Below, in pieces: positions 50,499-59,604 of a stretch of 64,000 nt of DNA (position 1 is its first letter; each line of letters begins with the position of its first letter). The stretch spans positions 209,749 to 273,748 of the forward strand of contig JAPOWW010000007.1 in the NCBI GenBank assembly GCA_026707405.1, given 5' to 3'. The notes under the pieces are model-generated. The model searched no databases. It worked only from the letters and a program-made list of their open reading frames with translations, and was not told the origin of the DNA. This DNA is from Chloroflexota bacterium (GTDB taxonomy: Bacteria; Chloroflexota; UBA11872; VXNJ01). Made by a program: the position numbers and the translations under genes.

Positions 50499-51062
50499 AT
50501 GAAGGACTACAGAAAAGAAATCTCACTTCGCGATGGCAGAAAAGTCGTGCTCCGTTCGCCCGATCCCGCCGACGCAAGGCTGATCCTCGACTGGTTCACC
50601 GAGCTCGTCGCCGAAGATACTTTCATCGCGGCGCCCCCCTCGGCCCATGTCACGCTAGAGGACGAGGAGAGGTTCCTCCAAAACATGCTGGGGCGCGTCG
50701 AATCAGGCGACGCGCTGCATCTCTACGCACAGGACTCGCGTGGTCGATTCGTCGGTCACATGGGCATCGACAGGCAAGGCGGCCGGCACACCCATTGCGC
50801 CGAGCTCGCCACTTCCGTGTCTAAAGACTGGCGGGACTGCGGACTTGGGACAGCGCTCATGCGCGCGCATCTCTCCGAAATACACAGGCTCGACCTGCGT
50901 ATGCTGTTCCTCGGCGTCCTCGCCAACAACCCGCGCGCTATTCACCTGTATGCGAAGTTCGGCTTCCGGGAATGCGGGCGCCGTCCCGAATATGCTCTTT
51001 ACAAGGGTAAGTTCGTCGATTTGATCGAAATGTTTCTGCCGGTTTCCGATATCAAGCTCTAG
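50499..51062 (+). CDS. GNAT family N-acetyltransferase
   Basis: 187 residues, 10 nt after the GH57 gene. S-L-R-D-G-R-K-V-V-L-R-S-P-D-P-A-D-A begins the fold. V-G-H-M-G-I-D-R is the central strand. D-W-R-D-C-G-L-G-T-A-L-M gives the acetyl-CoA loop, then N-N-P-R-A-I-H-L-Y-A-K-F-G-F. It acetylates an amine of unknown identity. Probably in the same transcript as the GT4/GH57 pair. Confidence 0.85.
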   Translation: MKDYRKEISLRDGRKVVLRSPDPADARLILDWFTELVAEDTFIAAPPSAHVTLEDEERFLQNMLGRVESGDALHLYAQDSRGRFVGHMGIDRQGGRHTHCAELATSVSKDWRDCGLGTALMRAHLSEIHRLDLRMLFLGVLANNPRAIHLYAKFGFRECGRRPEYALYKGKFVDLIEMFLPVSDIKL

Positions 51063-51107
51063 CCGGGGACTTGGCCGCCCCGCCGCAGCGGGGCTTACGC
51101 TGGCGGC

Positions 51108-51494
51108 TTATTCGTCCAGGGCTTCTATCCTCACCATCGCACCAGACCGTATCGCCTGTAATTCCGCAACGGGCGTCGACCGCAGACGGCCGACCACGTT
51201 GACCGGACTTGCCGCTCGAATGTCATCAGGGCCGTGACTTGCGGGAGTCGGCCCGAAAAAGACGCAAAAGGCGTTGCCGGGCGGCCAGTAAGCCAGATCG
51301 CCAAGCTCTACGGCGGCGCTCGCCCCGGGTTCCGCATCGGCTTGCACCGGAATCCCAAAATAGTGCTCGTCGCCCCAAGTGTTGACTCTCGTTTCGATTG
51401 GAAGGGCGTCGGCGATCGCCCTGGCCGTCGCGGTGTCCGAAAGGTCCGCATTCAACTCCAGTTCACCATTCCAACTTATCTTGATTGCCTGCAT
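51108..51494 (-). CDS. Cyclophilin-like fold protein (Cyclophil_like)
   Basis: 128 residues. I-K-I-S-W-N-G-E-L, then T-W-G-D-E-H-Y-F-G-I-P-V, E-L-G-D-L-A-Y-W-P-P-G-N-A-F-C-V-F-F-G-P-T-P and S-P-V-N-V-V-G-R-L match the small TM1367-like cyclophilin-like family. These lack proven peptidyl-prolyl isomerase activity. The gene is divergent from argC, with a 108-bp gap. Function unknown. Confidence 0.82.
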   Translation of the reverse strand: MQAIKISWNGELELNADLSDTATARAIADALPIETRVNTWGDEHYFGIPVQADAEPGASAAVELGDLAYWPPGNAFCVFFGPTPASHGPDDIRAASPVNVVGRLRSTPVAELQAIRSGAMVRIEALDE

Positions 51495-51570
51495 CGCTCG
51501 CCTCCGGTCTGGTTCTCAACGAATTCTAATGGCCCGGTTCCTATGGACGGAGACAACACTGCACCATCGT

Positions 51571-51576
51571 TATAAT
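51571..51576 (+). promoter_or_regulatory. -10 element of the arg operon
   Basis: A perfect TATAAT lies 26 bp before argC's ATG. No good -35 hexamer is found 16-18 bp upstream. No ArgR box palindrome is evident. Confidence 0.5.
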
Positions 51577-51602
51577 CGGAGTTTCACTTGGGAGTTCGGT
51601 GG

Positions 51603-52637
51603 ATGCAGGTCGGAATAATCAACGGCACCAGCTATTTCGGGCTTGATCTGATTCGTCTGCTGTCTGGTCACCCTCAAGCCGAGATAACCGCGATCACCGC
51701 GAGGTCCCACGCCGGCGATCTATTCGGCGACGTATTCCCGCACGTGGCCGGCCTGCCGTGTGGATCGCGGCTAAGCCGCATGACTCTTACCGAAACGATC
51801 GAGACCGATGTCGACATCGTCTTCTCCTGCCTGCCTCACGCCGCTTCAGCCGAGGCGCTGCTTCCGTTCATTCAGCAGGGTGTTCCGGTGATCGACGTTA
51901 GCGCCGACTTCCGCCTCAAGGACGCCGCTATCTACGAGAAGTGGTACGGCGTGTCCCACCCGGCCCCGGAGCTTCTCGACGACGCCGTCTATGGCCTCAC
52001 CGAGCTCCACAGATCGAAAATATCCCGGACAAAGGTCCTTGGGAACCCGGGATGCTATCCGACCGCCGCCATCCTCGCCTTGGCGCCCGCCGTCGCCGAA
52101 GGACTCGTGGAAAACTCGTTCATCGTCGATGCCAAGTCCGGCGTTTCCGGCGGAGGCCGCTCGCTGCGTCTTGATAACCACTATTCAGAGGTGAACGAAA
52201 GCGTTCACGCTTATGCCGTAAGCGGGCATCGCCACGTACCCGAAATGGTGCAGGAACTCTCCGCAATCGCCGGGACAGAAGTTTCCGTTACCTTCGTTCC
52301 ACACCTAGTACCCATGACTCGCGGCATACTCACGACCTGCTACGCCACGCTGAATCAATCCGTCACGCCGACCCAACTCTCGGACTTGTACCAGTCGGCC
52401 TACGCTGACGATCCCTTCGTGCTGGTTACCGACGCGCCACCAAGAACCAAATGGACGTATTCGAGCAACTACTGCGCGCTCAACGCTACGCTCAACGAGA
52501 CAGGAGACGTTCTGATCGTCACTGCCGCCCTCGACAACCTGGTCAAGGGAGCCGCCGGCGAGGCGCTGCAAAACGCGAACGTAATGATGGGAATCGAAGA
52601 AACCGTGGGGCTTGCGGCCCCTCCGGTCTACCCCTAG
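51603..52637 (+). CDS. argC: N-acetyl-gamma-glutamyl-phosphate reductase
   Basis: 344 residues from ATG 51603 (GGGAG 8 nt upstream; a TTG at 51588 is less likely). V-G-I-I-N-G-T-S-Y-F-G binds NADP, the catalytic Cys151 sits in N-P-G-C-Y-P-T, and V-S-G-H-R-H-V-P-E carries the active His. The enzyme reduces N-acetylglutamyl-5-phosphate to the semialdehyde in arginine synthesis. First gene of argC-J-B-D-G-H; argJ begins 10 nt after its stop. Confidence 0.95.
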   Translation: MQVGIINGTSYFGLDLIRLLSGHPQAEITAITARSHAGDLFGDVFPHVAGLPCGSRLSRMTLTETIETDVDIVFSCLPHAASAEALLPFIQQGVPVIDVSADFRLKDAAIYEKWYGVSHPAPELLDDAVYGLTELHRSKISRTKVLGNPGCYPTAAILALAPAVAEGLVENSFIVDAKSGVSGGGRSLRLDNHYSEVNESVHAYAVSGHRHVPEMVQELSAIAGTEVSVTFVPHLVPMTRGILTTCYATLNQSVTPTQLSDLYQSAYADDPFVLVTDAPPRTKWTYSSNYCALNATLNETGDVLIVTAALDNLVKGAAGEALQNANVMMGIEETVGLAAPPVYP

Positions 52638-52647
52638 GACTAATACC

Positions 52648-53856
52648 TTGCTCGAAAACTGCAAGCCGGTTGAAGGTGGAATCGCTGCGCCGTCAGGTTT
52701 CGTCGCCGGGGGTGGTGTCGCCGGCATCAAGCCGTCCGGCAATTCCGACCTGTCCGGCGTTTTCTCCGAGGCGGGAACATGCTCTACAGCCGGCGTGTTT
52801 ACCACTAACGTGGTCAAGGCGCCGTCGATTCGCTACAACCGGGCGGTCGTGGGGCGGGGACAAGCTCAGGCGGTTGTTTGCAACAGCGGAATAGCCAACG
52901 CCTGCACCGGCCAGGGTGGATTTGAGGACACCATGCGGATGGCCTCTGCTATGGCTTCGCGAGTAGGGATATCTTCCGACCTCGTCCTCGTTTGCTCCAC
53001 CGGTGTTATCGGCCACCGGCTTCCCATGGACAAGATCGAGAGCGGAATCGGCGATCTGGAGCTTACGCGCGACGGCGGCCCTATGGCCGCGGAAGCCATC
53101 ATGACCACGGATACTTTCCCCAAGTACGCCGCCATCGAGCTTGACACTCCCGCCGGACCCGTGCGCATAGGCGGGATGTGCAAGGGCGCTGGGATGATTC
53201 ATCCCAGAATGGCGACCATGCTCGCCTTCCTCTCCACCGACGCGGCAATCGACGCCGATCTCCTTAAGACGATCTTGATAAAAGCCGTTGACGACAGCTT
53301 CAACATGATCTCAATCGACGGCGACTCCTCTACCAACGACTCCGTGTTAATTCTCGCGAACGGCGCATCGGGCGTGACTATTGGGCCGGACCCTGTCGTG
53401 GTCGAACAATTCAGCGACGCACTCGGTGACCTGTCCGTGCAAATGGCCAAGGAGATCGTCCGGGGAGGCGAAGGAGTTACCAAGGTCTTCGCAGTGAAGG
53501 TCCGGGGGGCGTCCTCGACGACGCAGGCTCGAACCATTGCCCGCTGCGTCACCACATCTAGCTTGCTTAAATGCGCGATCCATGGATCCGACCCCAACTG
53601 GGGCCGGATTCTCTGCGCCGCGGGCTATAGCGGAGTCAATTTCGATCCGGACCGGACCGACGTCTGGGTCGGCCCCTACCGGGTGTTCGGCGGCGGCGTG
53701 CCCCTGCAATATCCCGAAGCCGACGCGTCTCGCTACCTCGATAAGCCTGAGTCCGAAATCGTGATCGACCTACGCGTGGGCCCCGCCTCCGCCGTCGCCT
53801 GGGGATGCGACCTCAGCAAGGAATACGTGGAAATCAACGCGGAATACACGACGTGA
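52648..53856 (+). CDS. argJ: Glutamate N-acetyltransferase (ArgJ)
   Basis: 402 residues from TTG 52648, which lies after the argC stop. I-A-A-P-S-G-F-V-A-G-G opens the family. The self-cleavage site is the Ala-Thr190 bond in P-R-M-A-T-M-L-A-F. N-P-N-W-G-R (here D-P-N-W-G-R) near the end is conserved. It recycles acetyl groups from N-acetylornithine to glutamate. If bifunctional, it also makes N-acetylglutamate from acetyl-CoA, which would explain the lack of argA. GTGA overlap with argB. Confidence 0.95.
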   Translation: MLENCKPVEGGIAAPSGFVAGGGVAGIKPSGNSDLSGVFSEAGTCSTAGVFTTNVVKAPSIRYNRAVVGRGQAQAVVCNSGIANACTGQGGFEDTMRMASAMASRVGISSDLVLVCSTGVIGHRLPMDKIESGIGDLELTRDGGPMAAEAIMTTDTFPKYAAIELDTPAGPVRIGGMCKGAGMIHPRMATMLAFLSTDAAIDADLLKTILIKAVDDSFNMISIDGDSSTNDSVLILANGASGVTIGPDPVVVEQFSDALGDLSVQMAKEIVRGGEGVTKVFAVKVRGASSTTQARTIARCVTTSSLLKCAIHGSDPNWGRILCAAGYSGVNFDPDRTDVWVGPYRVFGGGVPLQYPEADASRYLDKPESEIVIDLRVGPASAVAWGCDLSKEYVEINAEYTT

Positions 53857-54701
53857 CGGCTGCGCGGACTGCCGGCACCAAGCTGGAGTCGGCGCCCATC
53901 GCGGCCCTCGGTCTGAGCGGCTACCGAGGAAAGTTCGTGGTAGTCAAGATCGGCGGCAGCGACGAAGCGGCTTCCGCTTCGATTTTTCAGGACATCGCCC
54001 GGCTCAGAGCCGAGGGCGTGAAAGTGGTAGTCGTGCATGGCGGCGGTAAGGCTCTCTCGCACTGGCTCAAACTGGCCGGGCACCAGACCAGATTCGTCGA
54101 CGGCCTGCGCGTAACCGACGCCGAAACGCTTGAAGTCGCCGTGATGGTGTTCGCCGGAAAAGTGAATAAGGAAATCGTCTCACGTTTTGCCAAGCTGGGA
54201 CTGCGGGCCGTGGGTATTTCCGGAGTCGACGGCGGTCTTGTGCTGGTCGAGCCAGAGACTCACCCTCCCGGACTGGGTCTGGTTGGAAGAATCGTCGCCG
54301 TGGACACGCTCTTGCTCGACCGCTTGGTCGAATCGGAAATGGTCCCCGTGGTCGCGCCAGTAGCCGCAGATAGGAACGGACAGATGTACAACGTAAACGC
54401 CGACACTGTAGCCGCGGAGATAGCGGGGGCGCTTGGCGCAGCCAGCCTCGTGTTCGTAACCGACGTCCGCGGAGTCCTCGACGCGTCCGGAGAACCTATC
54501 GAAAAGGTGACGCCGCGGATCGCGCGACAGCTTCGACAGGAAGGCACCATTTCCGGCGGGATGATCCCCAAAGTCGACGCGGCGCTGGCGCCGCTGGGCA
54601 GTGTTGGTGAGACACATGTCGTCGACGGATCGACGCCGCATGTTCTCATTGACCAGCTTGGAGGCCCCAACCGCCCCGGCACGCGGTTCGCTCTCCAGTA
54701 G
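53853..54701 (+). CDS. argB: Acetylglutamate kinase
   Basis: 282 residues from GTG 53853, overlapping the argJ TGA. V-V-K-I-G-G-S and V-V-V-H-G-G-G-K form the ATP and substrate pockets; F-V-D-G-L-R-V-T-D and N-V-N-A-D-T-V-A follow. G-G-M-I-P-K-V near 245 is the C-terminal signature. The enzyme phosphorylates N-acetylglutamate. There is no long N-terminal helix of the hexameric, arginine-inhibited type, but that is weak evidence about regulation. Confidence 0.94.
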   Translation: MTAARTAGTKLESAPIAALGLSGYRGKFVVVKIGGSDEAASASIFQDIARLRAEGVKVVVVHGGGKALSHWLKLAGHQTRFVDGLRVTDAETLEVAVMVFAGKVNKEIVSRFAKLGLRAVGISGVDGGLVLVEPETHPPGLGLVGRIVAVDTLLLDRLVESEMVPVVAPVAADRNGQMYNVNADTVAAEIAGALGAASLVFVTDVRGVLDASGEPIEKVTPRIARQLRQEGTISGGMIPKVDAALAPLGSVGETHVVDGSTPHVLIDQLGGPNRPGTRFALQ

Positions 54702-54741
54702 GCGGCGAGGACACACGGGTGCGGCTGGCAGTCGTTCTGGT

Positions 54742-54749
54742 GATACAAT
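54742..54749 (+). promoter_or_regulatory. Extended -10 promoter ahead of argD
   Basis: TGATACAAT (TG at 54741-54742, TACAAT at 54744-54749) lies in the 82-bp gap between argB and argD. Transcription would start near 54757, at the ATG of a 9-codon mini-frame ending in TGA 54785-54787, which overlaps the argD TTG. This suggests a second internal promoter for argD-G-H. Confidence 0.4.
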
Positions 54750-54783
54750 CGCCGTCCATGTCCGCCGACTCTGGAATGACGCC

Positions 54784-55977
54784 TTGACTCAAACATCCAT
54801 TGATTGGAAATCGCTCGAAGAGCAGTATTACGTCGCCTGCTTTGGCCGGGCGCCGGTCACTATCGTGCGCGGTGACGGCACCAAAGTCTGGGACGACGAG
54901 GGCCGCGAGTATCTTGACTTCGCCGCCGGAATAGCCGTCAACGCGCTGGGCCACGCCAACCCGGACATCGCCGACGCCGTGGCAGCTCAGGCACGCACGC
55001 TCGTCCACACCTCCAACCTGTTCTACACGACTCCTCAGCTCGAGCTGGCCCGGACTCTGATCGACAACTCGTGTCTCGACCGTATCTTCTACGTAAACAG
55101 CGGCGGCGAAGCCACCGAAACAGCGGTCAAGTCCGCCCGCAAGTACGGCAGGCTGAATCTCGACGGGGCATACGAAGTAGTAACCACCTATCGCGGATTC
55201 CACGGCCGCAGTCTTGCAATGACTGCTGCCACTGGCACGCCTGCCTACCAGGAACCCTTCCAGCCGATGCCCCAGGGCTTCGCTCACGTCGAATACAACG
55301 ACCTCGCCGCCCTCGAATCCGCCGTGTCGGAAAAGACGTGCGCCGTGATGATCGAGTTGATCCAGGCCGAGGGCGGCGTGTACGTCGCCGATCCCGAGTA
55401 CGCCGCCGGTATTCGCAGCCTTTGCGACGAGCGCGGCATCCTGATGATTCTCGACGAAGTTCAGACCGGTATCGGACGCCTCGGCACTTTCTATGGCTAC
55501 GAACAATTCGGCATCGAGCCGGACATAATCGCCCTGGCCAAGGGACTCGGTGGCGGATTTCCGATAGGCGCCGCGCTCTTCAAAGAAAACTGCGCCGTGC
55601 TCCGCCCCGGCGACCACGGTTCAACCTTTAGCGGCAACCCGCTCGTGTGCGCCGCTGCCAAGGTTGTGACCGAGAAGGTACTCGAACCGGCGTTTCTCGA
55701 TTCGGTCAATTCGAAGGGCGACGCGCTTCGGCAAGCGCTCGAGGGTTTTCGGTCAACCGGAAAGGTCGTCGATGTTCGCGGGATGGGACTTCTACTCGGC
55801 TTTCAGCTTGACTCGGTCGACACTGCCGACGCTCTAATCGCGGGCGCCCGCGATGGTGGCCTGCTTATCATCAAGGTCTCCGCCGATACCGTTCGTATGG
55901 TGCCGCCGTTGACGGTCTCGGAGAGCGAAATCGATGCAGCGGCGGGCATAATCAGGAACGTGCTACTCGGTCTTTAG
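54784..55977 (+). CDS. argD: Acetylornithine aminotransferase
   Basis: 397 residues from TTG 54784; upstream codons in frame belong to the argB end. Class III PLP features are G-I-A-V-N-A-L-G-H, N-S-G-G-E-A-T-E-T-A-V-K, L-D-E-V-Q-T-G-I-G-R and the PLP Lys in A-L-A-K-G-L-G-G-G-F-P-I-G. T-F-S-G-N-P-L-V-C-A-A-A follows. It converts N-acetylglutamate semialdehyde to N-acetylornithine. Operon context supports ArgD over a GABA aminotransferase. Confidence 0.93.
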   Translation: MTQTSIDWKSLEEQYYVACFGRAPVTIVRGDGTKVWDDEGREYLDFAAGIAVNALGHANPDIADAVAAQARTLVHTSNLFYTTPQLELARTLIDNSCLDRIFYVNSGGEATETAVKSARKYGRLNLDGAYEVVTTYRGFHGRSLAMTAATGTPAYQEPFQPMPQGFAHVEYNDLAALESAVSEKTCAVMIELIQAEGGVYVADPEYAAGIRSLCDERGILMILDEVQTGIGRLGTFYGYEQFGIEPDIIALAKGLGGGFPIGAALFKENCAVLRPGDHGSTFSGNPLVCAAAKVVTEKVLEPAFLDSVNSKGDALRQALEGFRSTGKVVDVRGMGLLLGFQLDSVDTADALIAGARDGGLLIIKVSADTVRMVPPLTVSESEIDAAAGIIRNVLLGL

Positions 55978-56010
55978 CCGGAGTTCTTCGACACAAGCGA
56001 GATTGCTCAA

Positions 56011-57246
56011 TTGGAAAAAGTTGTACTTGCCTATTCGGGCGGCCTTGACACCTCCGTATCGGTCCGCTGGATCCAGGAAAAATACGGTCTCGAAGTTGTA
56101 ACGCTCACCATCGATCTCGGACAGGAACGGGAGCTGGACGGAGTCCGAGAGCGTGCGCTTAAATCTGGCGCCATCGAAGCGCGGCTGATCGACGCCAAGG
56201 CAACTTTCGTCGAGCACTTCATCTGGCCCGGCTTGCAAGCCGGGGCTGTTTACGAGGATTCTTACTATCTCGCCACGGCGTTGGGACGCCCACTCATAGC
56301 CTGGCTTCTCGTCGACACCGCCCACGAAGTCGGAGCGACCGCCGTCGCGCACGGCTCGACCGGCAAGGGCAACGATCAGGTCAGGTTCGACGTCTCGGTG
56401 GCTACTCTCGATCCCGACCTCCGCGTCATTGCTCCCGTGCGTGAGTGGAGGATGACGCGTGACGCTGAGCTTGAATACGCGGCAAAGCACGGCATTGAGG
56501 TGCCCGTCACCAAGGAAAGCCCCTACAGTGTCGACGAAAACCTTTGGGGCCGTAGCATCGAGGCCGGGCCCCTCGAAGACCCCTGGCAGGAGCCGGCGCG
56601 CGACGTCTTCGAATGGACCGTCGATTCGAGCGAAGCCCCCGATGACCCGGCCTATGTGGAAATCGAGTTCGAAAGCGGCATACCGGTGGCCCTCGATGAC
56701 GAAAAGCTCGACGGGGTCGAGCTGATCCAGAGACTTCACCGTCTAGGCGGCAGCCACGGCGTCGGCAGGACCGACCACATCGAGAACCGCCTGGTGGGAA
56801 TCAAGTCGCGCGAAGTCTACGAGGCCCCCGCCGCCGAGATTCTGCACAGCGCGCACCGGGAGCTGGAAAAGCTCACGCTGTCCAAGGACCAGAAGCGGTT
56901 CAAGCATCACGTCTCCAACGCCTACGCCGACATGGTCTACAACGGCCAGTGGTTTTCGGCGCTGCATCGAGAGCTCGCGGCCTACCTGAAAGTCAATCAG
57001 GAACACGTAACGGGGAAAGTCAGGGTCAAGCTGCACAAAGGCTCCTGCACCGTCGTGGGACGCGAGTCGCCGAAGAGCCTCTATCAAATGCATCTGGCAA
57101 CCTACGGGCAGGAGGATGCTTACGACCACGACGCCGCAATCGGGTTCATAAAGATTCATGGTCTTAGCCAGCAGACCCAGGCGCGAATTCAGCTTGGCAG
57201 CCCCGGCCAAACACCCATCTTGCAGACGCCAGCCGACGACGAATGA
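56011..57246 (+). CDS. argG: Argininosuccinate synthase
   Basis: 411 residues from TTG 56011. A-Y-S-G-G-L-D-T-S (7-15) is the ATP pyrophosphatase loop. V-A-H-G-S-T-G-K-G-N-D-Q-V-R-F and R-E-W-x(n)-R are conserved. E-N-L-W-G-R-S-I-E binds citrulline/aspartate. It joins citrulline and aspartate using ATP. Length fits type I synthases. ATGA overlap with argH shows tight coupling. Confidence 0.97.
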   Translation: MEKVVLAYSGGLDTSVSVRWIQEKYGLEVVTLTIDLGQERELDGVRERALKSGAIEARLIDAKATFVEHFIWPGLQAGAVYEDSYYLATALGRPLIAWLLVDTAHEVGATAVAHGSTGKGNDQVRFDVSVATLDPDLRVIAPVREWRMTRDAELEYAAKHGIEVPVTKESPYSVDENLWGRSIEAGPLEDPWQEPARDVFEWTVDSSEAPDDPAYVEIEFESGIPVALDDEKLDGVELIQRLHRLGGSHGVGRTDHIENRLVGIKSREVYEAPAAEILHSAHRELEKLTLSKDQKRFKHHVSNAYADMVYNGQWFSALHRELAAYLKVNQEHVTGKVRVKLHKGSCTVVGRESPKSLYQMHLATYGQEDAYDHDAAIGFIKIHGLSQQTQARIQLGSPGQTPILQTPADDE

Positions 57247-58679
57247 CGCTCTGGAAGGGCCGCTTTGGAACTGGAGGCGGCTCGGAAGCGATCAAATTCA
57301 CCAGTTCGTTTCCGTTCGACCGGCGATTCTATAGAGAGGACATCGCGGCCAGCATCGCCCACGCCGAGATGCTCGGCGCAACCGGAATCATCTCACCCGG
57401 GCAATCGAAGGCGATCGTTTCCGGGTTATCCCGCCTCCGGCTCCTGATCGACGAGCAAGGGTTTCCCGACGACGCCGACGACGAAGACATCTTCAGCTTC
57501 GTGGAGAGGCGCCTGGGTGAAATGATCGGCGATCCGGCCCGCGCCCTCCACACCGCGCGCAGCCGCAACGACCAGGTCGCTACCGATTTCCGTCTCTACG
57601 TTAAGGGGCTATGCCGCAGGATGGCGCTCGCGATCTGCGGACTCAACGCGTCAATCGTCTCTGTGGCCGCAAGACATCCCGACGCGATTACCGCCGGCAT
57701 GACCCATCTTCAGGTTGCGCAGCCCGTGCTCTTCGCCCATCAACTCATGGCCTATCACGAAATGCTTGGCCGTGACCTGGACCTCCTGGACGCGGCGTTC
57801 GACCGCGCCGACGTGCTCCCGCTCGGCGCCGGCGCGCTGGCTGGAGTCCCCTATCCGGTAGACCCCAAGCGTGTAGCCAGGTCGCTCAAATTCGGTAAGA
57901 TCGCCGCGAACAGCATGGACGCGGTATCAGACCGCGACTTCGTGCTCGACTTCCTGTATGCGGCAACTTCGACTGCCCTTCATCTGTCGCGGATCGCCGA
58001 GGATATCTGCGTCTTGAACTCTCAGCCATTCTCTGCCATCACCATCAGCGACTCCTACGCGACCGGCAGCAGCATAATGCCCCAGAAGAAGAACCCCGAC
58101 GTGGCGGAGTTGGCACGCGGCAAGTCCGGTCGAATAATTGGCAGATTCACGGGCTTGCTGGCGACGATGAAGGGCCTCCCCCTCACCTACAACCTCGACA
58201 TGCAGGAGGACAAGGAGGCGGTCTTCGACGTTGAAGAAAACATTCTGCCGGCAATCTCCGCTCTGGACGGCCTCTTCGCCACCTTGGAAATCGACGAAGA
58301 GCGCATGCTCCAACTGGCGTCGATGGGGAACTCCTCCGCCACCGACCTGGCCGACTACCTGGTAGGTAAGGGCGTCAACTTCCGCGAGGCCCACGCGGTC
58401 GTCGGTCGGGTAGTCCGCGAATGCGTAGACCGGGGAACCGACCTCTCGACGCTCGGTCTCGACGACTTGGAGCAGCACTCCGAAGCATTCGGCCCGGACG
58501 TGCTTGAACGCCTCGAACCGGCATGGTCGGTGCGGGCGCGCACTTCACCCGGCGGAACCGCTCCTGACAACGTCGCTTCTGCCATTGCCATCGGTCAGGC
58601 CAAAACCGAATCCGCACGGAAAACCTGGGAGGCGCGCAGCCTGCCGTGGGACGACCATGATTCTCACCCTGAGGACTGA
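57243..58679 (+). CDS. argH: Argininosuccinate lyase
   Basis: 478 residues from ATG 57243, overlapping argG's TGA. W-K-G-R-F starts the family. H-T-A-R-S-R-N-D-Q-V and G-S-S-I-M-P-Q-K-K-N-P-D (~276-288) are the fumarase/aspartase signatures containing the catalytic Ser. It releases arginine and fumarate, the last step of the pathway. It is the final gene of the cluster. The 156-bp gap after it has a CTTCTC/GAGAAG hairpin but no T-run. Confidence 0.97.
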   Translation: MTLWKGRFGTGGGSEAIKFTSSFPFDRRFYREDIAASIAHAEMLGATGIISPGQSKAIVSGLSRLRLLIDEQGFPDDADDEDIFSFVERRLGEMIGDPARALHTARSRNDQVATDFRLYVKGLCRRMALAICGLNASIVSVAARHPDAITAGMTHLQVAQPVLFAHQLMAYHEMLGRDLDLLDAAFDRADVLPLGAGALAGVPYPVDPKRVARSLKFGKIAANSMDAVSDRDFVLDFLYAATSTALHLSRIAEDICVLNSQPFSAITISDSYATGSSIMPQKKNPDVAELARGKSGRIIGRFTGLLATMKGLPLTYNLDMQEDKEAVFDVEENILPAISALDGLFATLEIDEERMLQLASMGNSSATDLADYLVGKGVNFREAHAVVGRVVRECVDRGTDLSTLGLDDLEQHSEAFGPDVLERLEPAWSVRARTSPGGTAPDNVASAIAIGQAKTESARKTWEARSLPWDDHDSHPED

Positions 58680-58835
58680 CGGCTCCACCCATCTCCGCCA
58701 AACGCGCCTTCGCCCAGCCGCACGGTTCATTTGCACGCCCCAGACAGTAAAGCAGCCGGACGATGGCGAGCCACTTCTCAACGAGAAGCTGCCGTCGCAT
58801 GCCCGGAGTCGCGGAGACCGCGAGGAAGTCTCGGT

Positions 58836-59597
58836 ATGATCCGCGACCTGTCGATAGTGATTCCCGCCTATCAGGAAGAGTCCAGACTGCCGAAAACGCT
58901 CTCGGCTCTGGGCGACTTTCTCGCGTTCGGGACTAGCGATATCGAGATAATCCTGGTCGACGACGGCAGCGAAGACGCCACGCCCGAGATCATGAGCGCT
59001 TGGTGCGCCGGGCGCCCGTTCGCGCGGTCCCTCTCTTTGCTACACGGCGGTAAGGCCCACGCCGTAAAAAGCGGAATCATGGCCGCTCGCCGGAATCGCG
59101 TGCTCTTCATGGACGCCGACCTGGCGGTTCCACTAGACGAAATCCCTAAGCTGCTGCACGAGCTCGACCGTGGGGCCGACGTTGCCGTGGGATCGAGAGA
59201 GACGTGTGGGGCAAGCAGGGTCGGCGAGTCTCCGCTAAGACGGCTTCGCGGTCGTGCGTTCAACTGGCTGGTCCGATCCCTGCTCATCAAGGGGATCAGC
59301 GATACCCAATGCGGTTTCAAGGCGTTCACCAGGCAAGCCGCCCGCCAAGTATTCACCAAGACGCTTCTCCACGCCACGCCCAACCAGGGCCTGAGGGGGC
59401 CAAGCGTTACGGCGTTTGACGTTGAAGTTCTCTTCCTGGCGGCCTACTTGGGGCTTGAGATCGTCGAGGTCCCGGTTCGATGGACCCATGTGCGGGAAAG
59501 CAAGGTGCGCACTGTGGCCGATCCATTGCGTATGACCGGGGACGTGCTGAAAGTCCGCCTCAACGCGATGACCGGCAAATACTCCAAGCCGGAGTAG
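58836..59597 (+). CDS. GT2 glycosyltransferase (dolichyl-phosphate-glucosyltransferase-like)
   Basis: 253 residues from ATG 58836 (GAGGAAG upstream; the frame is open to 58731). L-S-I-V-I-P-A-Y-Q-E-E-S-R-L begins the GT-A fold. V-D-D-G-S-E-D-A-T and M-D-A-D-L-A-V-P are the nucleotide/metal motifs. D-T-Q-C-G-F-K-A-F and P-V-R-W-T-H follow. Relatives load glucose or mannose on a polyprenyl phosphate. It could feed the membrane GT-C-like DUF2298 protein two genes downstream. No membrane helix at its C-terminus. Confidence 0.87.
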   Translation: MIRDLSIVIPAYQEESRLPKTLSALGDFLAFGTSDIEIILVDDGSEDATPEIMSAWCAGRPFARSLSLLHGGKAHAVKSGIMAARRNRVLFMDADLAVPLDEIPKLLHELDRGADVAVGSRETCGASRVGESPLRRLRGRAFNWLVRSLLIKGISDTQCGFKAFTRQAARQVFTKTLLHATPNQGLRGPSVTAFDVEVLFLAAYLGLEIVEVPVRWTHVRESKVRTVADPLRMTGDVLKVRLNAMTGKYSKPE

Positions 59598-59604
59598 CGA
59601 GCCT

